Origin: Catalinimonas alkaloidigena
GTDB taxonomy: Bacteria; Bacteroidota; Bacteroidia; Cytophagales; Cyclobacteriaceae
Assembly (NCBI RefSeq): GCF_029504655.1
Contig: NZ_JAQFIL010000001.1
Location: 6,391,001-6,455,000 of the forward strand
Length of the DNA stretch: 64,000 bases
Direction: 5' to 3'
The first letter of the stretch is position 1; every line of letters starts with the position of its first letter. Below, one piece after another: positions 52,281-62,298 of this stretch. The notes below the pieces were generated by a model, which was not told where the DNA came from, did no database searches, and saw only the letters and a list, made by a program, of their open reading frames with translations. A program made the position numbers and the translations under genes.

Positions 52281-53400
52281 AAATAGTTCCCGCACTGTGG
52301 TCATGAGAGGCACCCGTTACCGAGCTTAAACAATTGATTTCGTTACGCATGCGCAAGACTCCCAAGAAAGCAAAAATCAGCGCTTCTTTAAAAGAAATAA
52401 TCAATTCATTAGGTAAAACGACCGTAAACCTTTCTTCACTATATTTTCTGATACATTCAATCAGGTAATCATTAAAAGCACCACCTCCGCTAGCCATCAG
52501 ACTCACTTCATGAGCAGGCTTTTGCGGCTGAGCATCCTGCCGGGCATCCATTAATAAATGTACATTGGCTGCGATCTGTTGCGCTATATGGTGCGTAAGG
52601 GTAGCCAGCATATCTTCTGTAGCAATATTTTCATTCTCTATCGGCTGGATAACATTTTCCAGCACCCACTCATAGCCCAGAGATTTGGGATAGGGAGCCT
52701 TGTAGTATGCCAGCTCGTTTAGTTTTTTGAGGATAGCCTTATTCACTTTACCTGCGCGGGCCAGTTCCCCACCTTTGTCATAGGCATGTCCAAGCTTTTG
52801 GGCAAAATGATTAAGTATCATGTTGGCCGGACTGATGTCATAGGCCAGGCGCTTTCCATTGACTTCAGCTGATACATTAGCGATACCGCCAATATTGAGA
52901 CAGAAGTCATGCTGGGGAAATAATAAGCGGTCGCCAATGGGAACCAGCGGAGCTCCCTGTCCTCCCAGGGCCAGATCCATATCCCTGAAATTACTGATCA
53001 CCGGCTTGCCAATCTGCGCATGCATGGCATAGCTACTCCCGATCTGTAAGGTAAACCCTTTCTCCGGCTGATGGAAAACCGTGTGGCCGTGCGATGCAAT
53101 TAATTCAGGATCTACTTCATGCTTCTTCATAAAGCGCCTCACGGCTTTTCCCATCCATTCGCCCAACTCCTGATGCGTTTGTGTAAGGGCTTCTCCACTT
53201 AATTGTGTGACCTCCTGTAGCCGCTTCTTCCAGGCTTCTTCATATTCAAAAGTATTGGCAGCGATCACCTCAAACTGCCACACTCCATCAACGCACCCAA
53301 AATGACAGAAAGCAATGTCCAGTCCATCCAGTGATGTCCCTGACATTAGCCCTATTACTTTATATTTTCTTGCTTTCAATACATTTAATTTTTTACACAA
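52261..53400 (-). CDS. anmK: Anhydro-N-acetylmuramic acid kinase
   Basis: A 379-residue kinase that hydrolyses and phosphorylates 1,6-anhydro-MurNAc in peptidoglycan recycling. The phosphate loop is GLMSGTSLDGLDIAF near residues 17-31, with SHGHTVFHQP, SNFRDMDLALGGQGAPLVP and LNIGGIANVS as further conserved segments. Gene length fits the family. It is transcribed upstream of the barrel protein on the minus strand. The muramic acid 6-phosphate etherase usually found with it is not in the window. Confidence 0.95.
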   Translation of the reverse strand: MCKKLNVLKARKYKVIGLMSGTSLDGLDIAFCHFGCVDGVWQFEVIAANTFEYEEAWKKRLQEVTQLSGEALTQTHQELGEWMGKAVRRFMKKHEVDPELIASHGHTVFHQPEKGFTLQIGSSYAMHAQIGKPVISNFRDMDLALGGQGAPLVPIGDRLLFPQHDFCLNIGGIANVSAEVNGKRLAYDISPANMILNHFAQKLGHAYDKGGELARAGKVNKAILKKLNELAYYKAPYPKSLGYEWVLENVIQPIENENIATEDMLATLTHHIAQQIAANVHLLMDARQDAQPQKPAHEVSLMASGGGAFNDYLIECIRKYSEERFTVVLPNELIISFKEALIFAFLGVLRMRNEINCLSSVTGASHDHSAGTIYGNIQV

Positions 53401-53508
53401 GCCGCATTTATCATTTCCAGCCTGTACTTTGATCTTTTGCTACTTTATTATGTTACTACAGTTAAATTTGCTTGGAGCTGGGGACAAAAGCTTGAAACTA
53501 CAAACCAC

Positions 53509-54552
53509 TTATAGTTCTAGCAAATTTTCTTCAACTCCCTGAGTCTGAAAAGTTTTTGTGGTACCCATATCATCGTAAATGATCAAGGCATCCAGAGAAG
53601 GGTGAGCTGCCAGCACCTTTTTACTTGCTTCCAGCCCCATCACCATAAAAGCCGTGGCATAGGCATCAGCAGTAACACAATTGTCCGCGACCACCGATAC
53701 ACTCAGTACCGAATGATCTACCTGATAGCCTGTTTTGGGGTTGATGGTATGGGAATATTTTTTTCCATCGCGCATATAAAAATTACGATAATCACCGGAG
53801 GTAGCAATCGCCTGGTTGTCAATAACAAGTGCGTGCGTCATGTTTCCGCTTTGGGCAGGATCATCGATACCAATACGCCATGTCTCACCCCGGCTATTTA
53901 CCCCTTTGCATACGATTTCTCCTCCTATATCCACCATCATGTTTTCAATCCCTTTACTGCTCAGGAAGTCCGCTATTATGTCTACTCCATAGCCTTTGGC
54001 TACCGCACTGAAGTTGAGCTGCACTTCAGGCTCAGTTTTGGTTACATACTCCTGGGTAAACTGTATTTTATCAAAGCCTACCAGATTCAGCAGTGAGTCT
54101 ACCTGCGCACTGTCAGGCAGGTCTCCCCGCTCCGGTCCAAAGCCCCAGGCGTTGACCAGCGGGGCTACGGTAGGATCAAACGCCCCATCCGTCGCCTCTA
54201 CGATCTCCTGACTTTTTTGGAGCACCGGGTAAAAGTAAGGCAGTTCAAAATACAATGTATCCATAGAAATAGAGTCCGCACGATTGAAGCGGGAAATTTC
54301 AGACTCGGGTAAATAGTGGTTGAGCGAAGCATTGAATATTTCCAGCAAAGAATCTACTTCACTTTTAAAACTTCTTTGCTCTTCGTCAAGGTACTTGATA
54401 TTGTACACTGTGCCCATGGTTTGTCCACTGAAGGATATCTGAGGGCTCGCCTCTGCGCTGCCATCACCTGACTGACGAAAAAGCCATACGATACCTACCA
54501 GCCCCAGAAGCACGATAGAATAGATAATATTTTTTTTCTGATAAGAATTCAT
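53509..54552 (-). CDS. apbE: FAD:protein FMN transferase ApbE
   Basis: A 347-residue membrane-anchored flavin transferase that attaches FMN to threonines of proteins such as NqrC. Residues 10-25 form a single helix anchor. The ApbE domain starts at SFSGQTMGTVYNIKYL; DPTVAPLVNAWGFGP, NFSAVAKGYGVDII, MVDIGGEIVCKG and the metal site DNCVTADAYATAFMVMG are all present. Nqr or Rnf genes are not in the window. It is 108 bp upstream of anmK on the same strand. Confidence 0.95.
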   Translation of the reverse strand: MNSYQKKNIIYSIVLLGLVGIVWLFRQSGDGSAEASPQISFSGQTMGTVYNIKYLDEEQRSFKSEVDSLLEIFNASLNHYLPESEISRFNRADSISMDTLYFELPYFYPVLQKSQEIVEATDGAFDPTVAPLVNAWGFGPERGDLPDSAQVDSLLNLVGFDKIQFTQEYVTKTEPEVQLNFSAVAKGYGVDIIADFLSSKGIENMMVDIGGEIVCKGVNSRGETWRIGIDDPAQSGNMTHALVIDNQAIATSGDYRNFYMRDGKKYSHTINPKTGYQVDHSVLSVSVVADNCVTADAYATAFMVMGLEASKKVLAAHPSLDALIIYDDMGTTKTFQTQGVEENLLEL

Positions 54553-54777
54553 GTGAAAGAATGAGTTATTCTGCTCATCAAAACGTTATTCAGTAGCTTA
54601 GCGTTTTTAAACGCCGCAAAATTAGATTTAATTTGTGGATTCCCCACAAATGACTGGAAAAAGCCTAAGACTTTGCTGATTTGGTTTTGGCGTAATGCAT
54701 TAAATTGGTTTATTCCGATAAAAGCTGTTCGAATAGACCATGAATAATTATTGTAGAATAATATCACGCTACTGAAG

Positions 54778-55809
54778 ATGAGAGAAGACTATTTAAAAGG
54801 TGATGCCGATCATCTGAGTCCCGGCGAACGCGATCTGGAAAAGGCACTACGTCCGCTGAGTTTTGAAGACTTTACGGGCCAGCATAAGATTATTGAGAAC
54901 CTCAAAGTCTTTGTGATGGCTGCAAAAAGACGAGGAGACCAGTTAGATCATGTACTTTTGCATGGCCCTCCTGGCCTGGGAAAAACCACCTTGTCCCATA
55001 TCATTGCTCAGGAGCTTGGCTCACAGATTAAAATCACCTCCGGCCCTGTACTGGACAAACCCAGCGACCTGGCAGGGCTGCTAACCAACCTGGAGGAGGG
55101 TAATGTGCTGTTTATTGATGAGATCCACCGCCTCAACCCTATCGTAGAGGAGTATCTTTATTCGGCCATGGAAGATTTTAAGATTGATATCATGCTGGAC
55201 TCGGGGCCCAATGCCCGAACCGTGCAAATTAGCCTGAGTCCTTTCACCCTGGTGGGTGCTACTACACGCTCAGGGCTGCTTACTTCTCCTTTGAGAGCAC
55301 GTTTTGGTATCAATGCCCGCCTGGAGTATTATGACGCAGAACTATTGCTCAGCATAGTAAAGCGCTCGGCTGGCATTTTAAATACCCCTGTGCATGATGA
55401 GGCTGCCTTTGAGATTGCACGAAGGAGTAGAGGGACGCCTCGTATCGCCAACACATTGCTGCGCCGTACGCGGGACTTTGCCGAGATTAAGGGCGAAGGC
55501 ATCATCACCAAACCTATCGCGGAAATGGCGCTCTCTGCCCTGGATGTAGATCAAAACGGACTGGATGATATGGACAACCGCATTTTGTCTACCATTATTG
55601 AGAAATTCAAAGGTGGACCGGTGGGCATCAGTACTATTGCCACAGCCTGCGGTGAAGAAGCGGAAACCATTGAGGAAGTGTATGAGCCATTTTTGATTAA
55701 AGAAGGCTATATTAAACGCACTTCACGGGGAAGGGAAGCTACTGAACTCGCTTATAAACACCTCAAACTTATACCCCCCGGCAGAACAAAAACTTTGTTT
55801 GACCAATAA
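54778..55809 (+). CDS. ruvB: Holliday junction branch migration ATPase RuvB
   Basis: A 343-residue AAA+ motor that drives branch migration with RuvA. Walker A is [12 protein letters not shown] near residues 60-71, Walker [11 protein letters not shown], sensor I GATTRSG, the arginine finger RARFG, and the C-terminal winged-helix domain around [17 protein letters not shown]. The sequence and length are fully typical. ruvA and ruvC are not adjacent. A terminator follows the stop. Confidence 0.98.
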   Translation: MREDYLKGDADHLSPGERDLEKALRPLSFEDFTGQHKIIENLKVFVMAAKRRGDQLDHVLLHGPPGLGKTTLSHIIAQELGSQIKITSGPVLDKPSDLAGLLTNLEEGNVLFIDEIHRLNPIVEEYLYSAMEDFKIDIMLDSGPNARTVQISLSPFTLVGATTRSGLLTSPLRARFGINARLEYYDAELLLSIVKRSAGILNTPVHDEAAFEIARRSRGTPRIANTLLRRTRDFAEIKGEGIITKPIAEMALSALDVDQNGLDDMDNRILSTIIEKFKGGPVGISTIATACGEEAETIEEVYEPFLIKEGYIKRTSRGREATELAYKHLKLIPPGRTKTLFDQ

Positions 55810-55813
55810 AAAA

Positions 55814-55833
55814 GCCAGCTTGTATAAGCTGGC
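55814..55833 (+). terminator. Terminator-like hairpin after ruvB
   Basis: An 8-bp stem GCCAGCTT/AAGCTGGC with a 4-nt loop, beginning 4 bp after the ruvB stop. Only a weak pyrimidine-rich tail follows on the plus strand, but on the minus strand the stem is followed by TTTTTT, so it may also end the DUF4136 transcript. Confidence 0.7.
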
Positions 55834-55870
55834 CTTCTATTGCACTTAAATTTGTTCTAATCTTTTCAAA

Positions 55871-56440
55871 TTAGTATGAAGCTGCGGTGTCATCAAAATT
55901 AGAGGCAGCGATAAATGATTCCAGAATGTTAGCTACAGAATTTCTAATATCTATTTGTTGTTTTCTGAGACTATCACCTGGCTCTACCGCATCGGGGACA
56001 TAACCAACCCACAGCGCTTTACCGTTATTCGGATCAACTACACTTACTACCAGACTACCATCTTCCAGTTGTGCAAGAATGTTTTCCTGACCTACATTCT
56101 GATCAACAGTATATGGGTCTTTATAATAACCATATTTCTCATTATACTTTTGGTCAAAAATCATGTAATTGATCAATAACTCAGGGTTTTCAGTATCATA
56201 ATCATATCCGTAAGTATCAAATTCATGCACGATCGCATTTTGTACCATACTGGTATGTAATGTACTGAATGTATACCACTGCTCGTCTTCCAGATTCATG
56301 AAATTGTTACCGAAATTATAAGCTTCTTTACCGTCTAATTCAGCGCCTTCGTTCTGCTTTGAAATTACCTCATCGTTTTGTTGGGCAAAAGCAACTGACG
56401 ATACAAAAACACATGTTAACAATATTGATAAATACTTCAT
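55871..56440 (-). CDS. DUF4136-like secreted protein
   Basis: A 189-residue exported protein: signal peptide 1-19 (cleavage near AFA-Q), then a single domain with alternating beta strands and helices (TYGYDYDTENPELLINYMIF, LEDGSLVVSVVDPNNGKALWVGYVP, IDIRNSVANILESF). The pattern of a variable protein showing LLINYMI, VVDPNNGKALWVG and a C-terminal helix is that of DUF4136, typical of Bacteroidota periplasmic lipoproteins, though here no acylated cysteine is present. Function is unknown. Confidence 0.82.
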   Translation of the reverse strand: MKYLSILLTCVFVSSVAFAQQNDEVISKQNEGAELDGKEAYNFGNNFMNLEDEQWYTFSTLHTSMVQNAIVHEFDTYGYDYDTENPELLINYMIFDQKYNEKYGYYKDPYTVDQNVGQENILAQLEDGSLVVSVVDPNNGKALWVGYVPDAVEPGDSLRKQQIDIRNSVANILESFIAASNFDDTAASY

Positions 56441-56609
56441 TGTGAGTTTTTTTTAGTTTAAAAAATTTGTTTAATACACAATATTTTAACATACAATATC
56501 ACCAATTGTTTATCAAATAGTTGTTTTTTTTAATAAAAAAGGATGTATACTCTTTTTTAAAACCGTTTTAAAATATAGAAATTTACCTATTAATAAACTA
56601 CGTAATTAT

Positions 56610-57035
56610 TTATTGATCGATAGCCTCCTGTAAATCATCAAAGTAGCGTATATCCATCTCACTTAAGCGTAGCCCGGGATACTTTTCATTGATTTTGAGC
56701 TTACCTAGTTCTACACTTTTTTTGAATACTTCGTCATCAGGCAAAAGTTTTCTGTGTGTTTTCATTTCCAAAGCCAAGAGTTCTTCCTTCCAATCTTTAT
56801 AGTACCATTCCATAGAGGGCTGGTGAAAAACTTTCATTCTCCTCTTATCAAAAATTACTTTTCTAACCTGGTGCTCTCTGATCAACTCTGTCGCTTTAGA
56901 AAATACCTGTTTAAATTCTTCAATAGGGATATAAGTATCCGTTGCTTTGATAATGAGGATAGGTTTGTTTTCTACCAGATATAGGTCGCAGTGCTTAAAT
57001 TCTTCCTGTAGGTCAAGTCGGTCTTGTGTTTCCAT
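56610..57035 (-). CDS. STAS-like hypothetical protein
   Basis: A 141-residue soluble protein with the strand-helix order of SpoIIAA/STAS-like domains: CDLYLVENKPILIIKATDTYIPIEEFKQVFSKATELI, then KVIFDKRRMKVFHQ and a helix-rich end. Its typical motif for anti-sigma antagonism (a phosphorylatable serine) is not evident. Similar 130-150 residue proteins are common in Cytophagales. It is separated from DUF4136 by 169 bp. Confidence 0.7.
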   Translation of the reverse strand: METQDRLDLQEEFKHCDLYLVENKPILIIKATDTYIPIEEFKQVFSKATELIREHQVRKVIFDKRRMKVFHQPSMEWYYKDWKEELLALEMKTHRKLLPDDEVFKKSVELGKLKINEKYPGLRLSEMDIRYFDDLQEAIDQ

Positions 57036-57215
57036 ACGGGCTTATGTCTAAAAAATACTGATGTGTTTGATTATATAAATTACTCTAAATTACAGCTAGA
57101 CGTCAATTTTCAAAGAAATTATCTAAATCAGCCTATTTTATCTCCCTGAACCTTCATTTTTCTATCGTGGAACTATCTATTCGTGAATTACATTGCTCCG
57201 CTAAACAAGTATCAC

Positions 57216-58163
57216 ATGTCATCTCAGCTAGCTGAAAAAAGAGCGGAAATCGTAAAAAACAAAGCAAAAGCCTTGGGTTTTGACTTCTGTGGCATCGCCA
57301 GGGCTGAGTTTCTGGAAGAGGAAGCCCCTCGCCTGGAAGCCTGGTTGAAGCAGGGGATGCAAGGGCAGATGCGATACATGGAAAACCACTTTGACAAAAG
57401 ACTAGACCCTACTAAACTGGTAGAAGGAGCCCGCTCTGTGGTTACTCTGCTGTATAATTACTATCCTCCACATGACTTAAGCCAAAGCGACAATTACAAA
57501 ATTTCCAAATACGCTTATGGTAAAGACTACCACTTTGTTATCAAAGATAAGCTGAAGACGTTGGTACAGCAACTACAGGAAGAGATTGGAGAAATCAACG
57601 GGCGTGTATTTGTAGACTCAGCACCGGTAATGGAAAGAGCATGGGCTAAGCGAAGTGGTGTAGGCTGGGTGGGTAAAAACAGTTTGCTGCTCACCAAACA
57701 AAGAGGGAGTTTCTTCTTTCTGGCTGAGTTGATCACAGATTTGGATCTGGCTTCTGATGGACCTGTCAAAGATTACTGCGGCACCTGTACCCGTTGTATA
57801 GATGCCTGCCCCACCGATGCTATTGCTACGCCCTATGTGGTGGATGGCAGCAAATGTATTTCTTACTATACCATTGAATTGAAAGAAGAAATCCCTCAGG
57901 AAGCTCAGGGCAAATTTGATAACTGGATATTTGGCTGCGACATTTGTCAGGATGTGTGCCCCTGGAACAGGCATGCAAGACCTCACCATGAACCTGAATT
58001 CTTGCCCCATCCCGAGCTGGAAAATATGAATAAAAATGACTGGGAAGAGCTTACAGAAGAAGTGTTTCACAAAATCTTTAAGAAGTCGGCAGTGAAACGA
58101 ACAAAATTCAAAGGCTTACAGAGAAATATCAATTTCGCAGCTCACAAAAAAAAGCCACGGTGA
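57216..58163 (+). CDS. queG: Epoxyqueuosine reductase QueG
   Basis: A 315-residue cobalamin- and iron-sulfur-dependent enzyme catalysing the last step of queuosine synthesis in tRNA. ATG 57216 is preferred over an upstream GTG at 57183 because the family begins with [20 protein letters not shown]. The 4Fe-4S cluster cysteines lie in [18 protein letters not shown] and [11 protein letters not shown], and the catalytic aspartate sits in [15 protein letters not shown]. The last codons are part of a terminator hairpin. Confidence 0.96.
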   Translation: MSSQLAEKRAEIVKNKAKALGFDFCGIARAEFLEEEAPRLEAWLKQGMQGQMRYMENHFDKRLDPTKLVEGARSVVTLLYNYYPPHDLSQSDNYKISKYAYGKDYHFVIKDKLKTLVQQLQEEIGEINGRVFVDSAPVMERAWAKRSGVGWVGKNSLLLTKQRGSFFFLAELITDLDLASDGPVKDYCGTCTRCIDACPTDAIATPYVVDGSKCISYYTIELKEEIPQEAQGKFDNWIFGCDICQDVCPWNRHARPHHEPEFLPHPELENMNKNDWEELTEEVFHKIFKKSAVKRTKFKGLQRNINFAAHKKKPR

Positions 58164-58174
58164 GCGCGGCTTTT
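58150..58174 (+). terminator. Terminator overlapping the queG stop
   Basis: AAAAGCC at 58150 pairs with GGCTTTT ending at 58174, with a GC-rich inner loop. The left arm lies inside the last queG codons. Confidence 0.7.
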
Positions 58175-58204
58175 ACACAATATTTATGAGCAATAACAAA
58201 TTTA

Positions 58205-58459
58205 TCAACCGGCGTATCCCACTGTAAAACATTCGTTTAACACTGAAGCATACATACGCCCGAAACGCTGATAACACCATTCTTTGAGACTTCCTACCTC
58301 ATGGGGTAGTAAAATTCCTATCGCTTTTTTGAGTTCTTTTTTGAACAAGGCCTGATCAAAGCTTACCTTAGCAAGTATGAGCTTTACATAATCCAGTTCG
58401 GCGTGAATGCGCTGGGCATGTGTTCTCTTGGAATTTACCTGCTTGTTTTTGATTTGCAT
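58205..58459 (-). CDS. 84-residue helical protein, Bacteroidota-type
   Basis: A small basic soluble protein: HAELDYVKLILAKVSFDQALFKKELKKAIGILLPHEVGSLKEWCYQRFG is a conserved-looking helical region. I recall similar 75-90 residue proteins in other Cytophagales without a known function. The ATG at 58459 is followed directly by a lysine-rich start. It is convergent with queG. Confidence 0.75.
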   Translation of the reverse strand: MQIKNKQVNSKRTHAQRIHAELDYVKLILAKVSFDQALFKKELKKAIGILLPHEVGSLKEWCYQRFGRMYASVLNECFTVGYAG

Positions 58460-58637
58460 ATCCGATTCAGTTTGGGTTAAAAAAATAAAATAAGTTTAAA
58501 AAACCATTTCACTTATAAAATTTTTGGCAAGTTGTGTATACGTATTATTCTATAAAAAGTGTTATAAATATATATACCATATTCTTAATTTGCAAGTTGG
58601 TTATTAAACGGATCTGGAACTCAAATTATTTTAACTC

Positions 58638-60083
58638 ATGGGATATAAATATGTGCTAATATTTGCTGTAGCTACATTTATTGCTGTCTTACAGACTGAG
58701 GCTCAGGAGGTTTCCGTAGAGTTAGGCCCCAATGAAATCGGGGTAAATGAGCAGTTTACTATTACCGTAAAAATACAAGATGACCGTCTGCGTCGCTACG
58801 ACGATTTCCCTGATATTCCAGGCTTTGAAAAGGCAGGAATTTCTACCTCATCATCTACCAATATCGTTAACGGACAGGTGTCATCCTCTCAGAGTGTCAC
58901 CCAAACCTACCTGCCTACGCGCGAAGGCACTTTTAAACTTTCACCCTTTCGGATGAATGTAAATGATACCCAGGTGAGTTCTTCAGGCACCAGCATTACG
59001 GTGGGTCCTGCCAAACAAAATAGCAGAAGCAACAACCCCTTTGATTTCAACGACCCTTTTGATAATTTTTTTGATAGAGATAATAATGCTCAGGAGTTTG
59101 TAGACATAAAGGATGATGCCTTCCTGGCACTTTCTAATGACAAAGATACTGTATATCTAGGCGAAGGCTTCACGACTACCCTAGCCTTCTATGTATCTGA
59201 AAAAAACCAGGCCCCTCTGCAGTTTTATGACCTGGGCAAGCAGCTTACTGATATTCTAAAGGAAATCAGACCTTCTAACGCCTGGGAGGAGAACTTTAAC
59301 ATTGAAAATATCAACGGCAAGCCGGTTTCTATAGGGGGCGAAAATTATACGCAGTACAAAATTTATCAGGCTACCTTCTATCCACTCAACAGAGATCCTA
59401 TTACTTTTCCTGAGGTGGGCTTGCAGATGATCAAATACCGGGTGGCTAAAAACCCCTCTTTCTTTGGCAGGCGCCGGCAGGAAGACTTCAAAACTTTCTA
59501 CAGTCAGCCTAAGAAGGTAATTGTAAAAGCGCTTCCTTCTCACCCTCTTATGGAAAGTGTAGCAGTTGGCGATTATCGGCTGGAAGAAGAAATCAGCGGA
59601 CGAGAACTCACTACCGGCAATAGCTTCAACTATACTTTCAAAATTGTGGGAGAGGGCAACATATCGGCGATTGAGAAGCCTGCTATCTGGGAAAGTGATA
59701 ATTTTGATGTGTACGCGCCCAGTATAGAGCAGAATATCAGCCGCAGAAACAACCGGGTAGCGGGATCCAAGGCTTTTTCTTATTATGCTGTGCCCAATGA
59801 GCCGGGAGATTATCAGCTGGGCAATTATTTCAACTGGGTGTTTTTCAACACTACTACCGAACGCTATGATACGCTTCGCTCCGAAATAGCTATACAGGTA
59901 AGCGGAAAGAGCCGTAAGAATGACTATATCAGCTCCCAGGATGTAGGCACCTTTTACGATTCTGCCTCACGTGCTGATAACCGCCTGAGAAGCCTTGACA
60001 ATGACGGCTGGCTGCAACTTTTAGCCAATATGCTCATATTGGGCATGCTTGTACTGACCGTAGTAGTAGTCTTTAAAAAATAG
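58638..60083 (+). CDS. BatD family protein
   Basis: A 481-residue exported membrane protein. Signal peptide 1-22 (cleavage near TEAQ), a large periplasmic part with repeated beta-sandwich segments (VSVELGPNEIGVNEQFTITVKIQDD, DDFPDIPGFEKAGIS, FKIVGEGNISAIEKPAIWESDNFDVY) and one C-terminal transmembrane helix (about 455-478). BatD proteins belong to the Bat (aerotolerance) operon, normally batA-E; here none of the others is in the window, so it is probably a stand-alone paralogue. aroC follows 66 bp later but has its own promoter. Confidence 0.9.
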   Translation: MGYKYVLIFAVATFIAVLQTEAQEVSVELGPNEIGVNEQFTITVKIQDDRLRRYDDFPDIPGFEKAGISTSSSTNIVNGQVSSSQSVTQTYLPTREGTFKLSPFRMNVNDTQVSSSGTSITVGPAKQNSRSNNPFDFNDPFDNFFDRDNNAQEFVDIKDDAFLALSNDKDTVYLGEGFTTTLAFYVSEKNQAPLQFYDLGKQLTDILKEIRPSNAWEENFNIENINGKPVSIGGENYTQYKIYQATFYPLNRDPITFPEVGLQMIKYRVAKNPSFFGRRRQEDFKTFYSQPKKVIVKALPSHPLMESVAVGDYRLEEEISGRELTTGNSFNYTFKIVGEGNISAIEKPAIWESDNFDVYAPSIEQNISRRNNRVAGSKAFSYYAVPNEPGDYQLGNYFNWVFFNTTTERYDTLRSEIAIQVSGKSRKNDYISSQDVGTFYDSASRADNRLRSLDNDGWLQLLANMLILGMLVLTVVVVFKK

Positions 60084-60085
60084 CT

Positions 60086-60116
60086 TTGGGCTTTAGAAGC
60101 TTAGCTACTACATTTG
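60086..60116 (+). promoter_or_regulatory. Promoter of aroC
   Basis: TTG at 60086-60088, a 20-bp spacer and TACATTTG at 60109-60116 form a full Bacteroidota promoter (TTG-N20-TAnnTTTG). The start codon of aroC is 33 bp beyond the -7 box, which predicts a 5' leader of about 25-30 nt. Confidence 0.75.
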
Positions 60117-60149
60117 CCATTATATTTCATATCTACTTAGCATTGCGGC

Positions 60150-61226
60150 ATGGGAAATTCTTTCGGTAATTTATTTAAGATCACAACTTTTGGTGAGTCA
60201 CACGGGAAATCCATCGGCGTGATTATAGACGGCTGCCCCGCTGGCATGCCACTAGACGAAGTTTTGATACAGAAGGACATGGACCGCCGTAAGCCAGGGC
60301 AATCTAAAATTACCACCCAACGTAAAGAGAGCGATACTTTTCATATTCAGTCCGGGGTGTTTGATGGTAAAACTACCGGCACTCCCATCATGATTCTTAT
60401 TCCCAATGAAGATCAGCGAAGCAAGGACTATTCTCATATTGCCGATAAATATCGCCCCTCACATGCCGACTTTACTTACCAGAGCAAATATGGCATTCGT
60501 GATTACAGAGGAGGTGGACGAAGTTCAGCCCGCGAAACTGCTGCCCGGGTAGCAGCGGGTGCGGTAGCAAAGCAATTTTTGCGACATAAAGGGATTGAGA
60601 TCAACGCCTATGTTTCACAGGTAGGCACCCTCCGGCTGGAAAAGAGCTACCACGAACTGGACCTCAGTCGTAGTGAAGAAAACATCGTACGTTGCCCTGA
60701 TCCTGCCACAGCAGAGCAGATGATTGAGTTAATAGATACGACCCGCAAAAATCGTGATACCATAGGAGGTATTGTGAGTTGTGTGATTGCAGACGTGCCT
60801 GTGGGTTTAGGAGAGCCCGTCTTTGACAAATTACACGCGGAATTGGGTAAGGCTATGCTGGGCATTAATGCTGTTAAAGGTTTTGAGTACGGTAGTGGCT
60901 TTGAAGGCGTAGCGCTGAACGGCTCTCAACATAATGATGCGTACTACAAAGAGGACGATAAGGTTCGTACGCGCACTAACCACTCAGGTGGCATACAGGG
61001 GGGTATTTCCAATGGTGAAGATATATATTTCAGAGTAGCTTTTAAGCCAGTGGCTACCTTGATGCAGGACCAGGAAAGCCTGAATGAAGCGGGAGAAACA
61101 GTGACTGTTTCCGGTAAGGGGCGCCATGATCCCTGTGTAGTACCTCGAGCAGTACCTATTGTTGAAGCTATGGCCGCATTGGTCATCGCCGACTATTACC
61201 TTCTAAATCAAACTACCAGGTTTTAG
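60150..61226 (+). CDS. aroC: Chorismate synthase
   Basis: A 358-residue FMN-dependent enzyme making chorismate from EPSP, the last shared step of aromatic amino acid synthesis. Signatures are [32 protein letters not shown] with [22 protein letters not shown] and [17 protein letters not shown]. Length is standard. It has its own promoter and no other shikimate gene is adjacent. Confidence 0.97.
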   Translation: MGNSFGNLFKITTFGESHGKSIGVIIDGCPAGMPLDEVLIQKDMDRRKPGQSKITTQRKESDTFHIQSGVFDGKTTGTPIMILIPNEDQRSKDYSHIADKYRPSHADFTYQSKYGIRDYRGGGRSSARETAARVAAGAVAKQFLRHKGIEINAYVSQVGTLRLEKSYHELDLSRSEENIVRCPDPATAEQMIELIDTTRKNRDTIGGIVSCVIADVPVGLGEPVFDKLHAELGKAMLGINAVKGFEYGSGFEGVALNGSQHNDAYYKEDDKVRTRTNHSGGIQGGISNGEDIYFRVAFKPVATLMQDQESLNEAGETVTVSGKGRHDPCVVPRAVPIVEAMAALVIADYYLLNQTTRF

Positions 61227-61978
61227 GTTTTTTTCACAAATATTTGTTAAATATCTAAGCTGAACCTTGCCTGATCTATATTGGTGAGTAGGTTGCATGC
61301 ACACAAGGTAGTTATGTGCAATTTTTTGAATATTTACTACTATTTCACAGTAGAATTCTTTTAACCAAGCCTGCGCAAAACTCGTCCTTCAACGGTTTTC
61401 TAAGTCCAGTTAATTAGTAAATACACGCTACTATTCTTCAGAAGTAAAAAATTCAGATCCTTCTCTAGGCTCAGCAGGGTGACTTTAAGAGCAATTTTTA
61501 CAAATAACTTTCAAATCGCCCCTCAATATTACGGGTAAGAGCTTACTCAGAGGGGAAAATTTCATATTCAAATCTCTTAAATACTCACTTAGGTAAATAA
61601 AAAAAACAAAACTGGCAAAGGAATGTTAATTTTGGGTATTTGATTACAATGGTTTTACCTTTTCGGTTAAAATTTGGTAAACGTAACTCAGGCTCCCCAA
61701 CCGATGTAATATTATTAATGATAAGAAAAATATAACTATTCAAATACCATACTTTTTAAAGTTCTTAAATTCCCATAACGTATATTATTATACATTTTTT
61801 TTGTAAACAGGCTACTGCTTTTCAGCTGCTGATATAAGCATAAACACTTCAGGTGTGATAAGATAAATACATGTGCAGAGTAGTCATAAAAAACTACTCC
61901 CCTTAGTATAATACTACTTCAAAGACAGTGATTTCTGGGGCAAATTAGCTCGGGATAAAGCCCGAACCTGACAACCCA
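61227..61978. other. Intergenic region upstream of the microprotein unit
   Basis: About 750 bp, AT-rich, with no convincing gene, tRNA or repeat array. Near its end are two small nested stems: GGGGC (61937-61941) with GCCCC (61991-61995), enclosing TCGGG/CCCGA (61950-61965). These may be a leftover terminator or a regulatory site just upstream of the microprotein promoter. Confidence 0.5.
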
Positions 61979-62009
61979 TTGTATTCCCAGGCCCCCTATT
62001 CTACCTTTG
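61979..62009 (+). promoter_or_regulatory. Promoter of the microprotein unit
   Basis: TTG at 61979-61981, a 20-bp spacer and TACCTTTG at 62002-62009 match the Bacteroidota consensus exactly, with the same spacing as the aroC promoter. The first lipoprotein ATG is 77 bp downstream of the -7 box, giving a 5' leader of about 70 nt. Confidence 0.8.
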
Positions 62010-62085
62010 AAATGTTGTCTTCGGAAGCTCTTCAGAGGGCACAGCATTGAGAAAAATTAATTTAAAAAACCAATACCACGAAGTT

Positions 62086-62241
62086 ATGAAAAAGCTTATC
62101 AACAAATTCAGCCTGTTCACCTTAGCACTTTTAACCTCTTTCGCTTTCTCTATGAGTAGCTGTAGCGAAGACCTCGTCAACCCTGATCATAGTGCTATGC
62201 CTCCTAAAAATCTGATCAAAACCCCTCCCAGAAAAAACTAG
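62086..62241 (+). CDS. 51-residue lipoprotein, copy 1
   Basis: A microprotein: residues 1-25 are a lipoprotein signal (basic KKLINK, hydrophobic FSLFTLALLTSFAFS, MSS-C) with cysteine 26 as the acylation site. Only 26 residues remain after cleavage: CSEDLVNPDHSAM then PPKNLIKTPPRKN, acidic at the front, proline- and lysine-rich at the back. The serine/acidic residues right after the cysteine resemble the surface-export signals described for Bacteroidota lipoproteins. An upstream TTG frame exists but the ATG at 62086 begins the signal. No family is recognised. Confidence 0.82.
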   Translation: MKKLINKFSLFTLALLTSFAFSMSSCSEDLVNPDHSAMPPKNLIKTPPRKN

Positions 62242-62298
62242 TCAATTTCCACTATCAGTAATCCAGCAAGTACAATCGAATACAAACCACATATCATT

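Noticed and set aside
57183..57215. GTG extension of queG by 11 codons
   Set aside because: The family start [12 protein letters not shown] is at ATG 57216.
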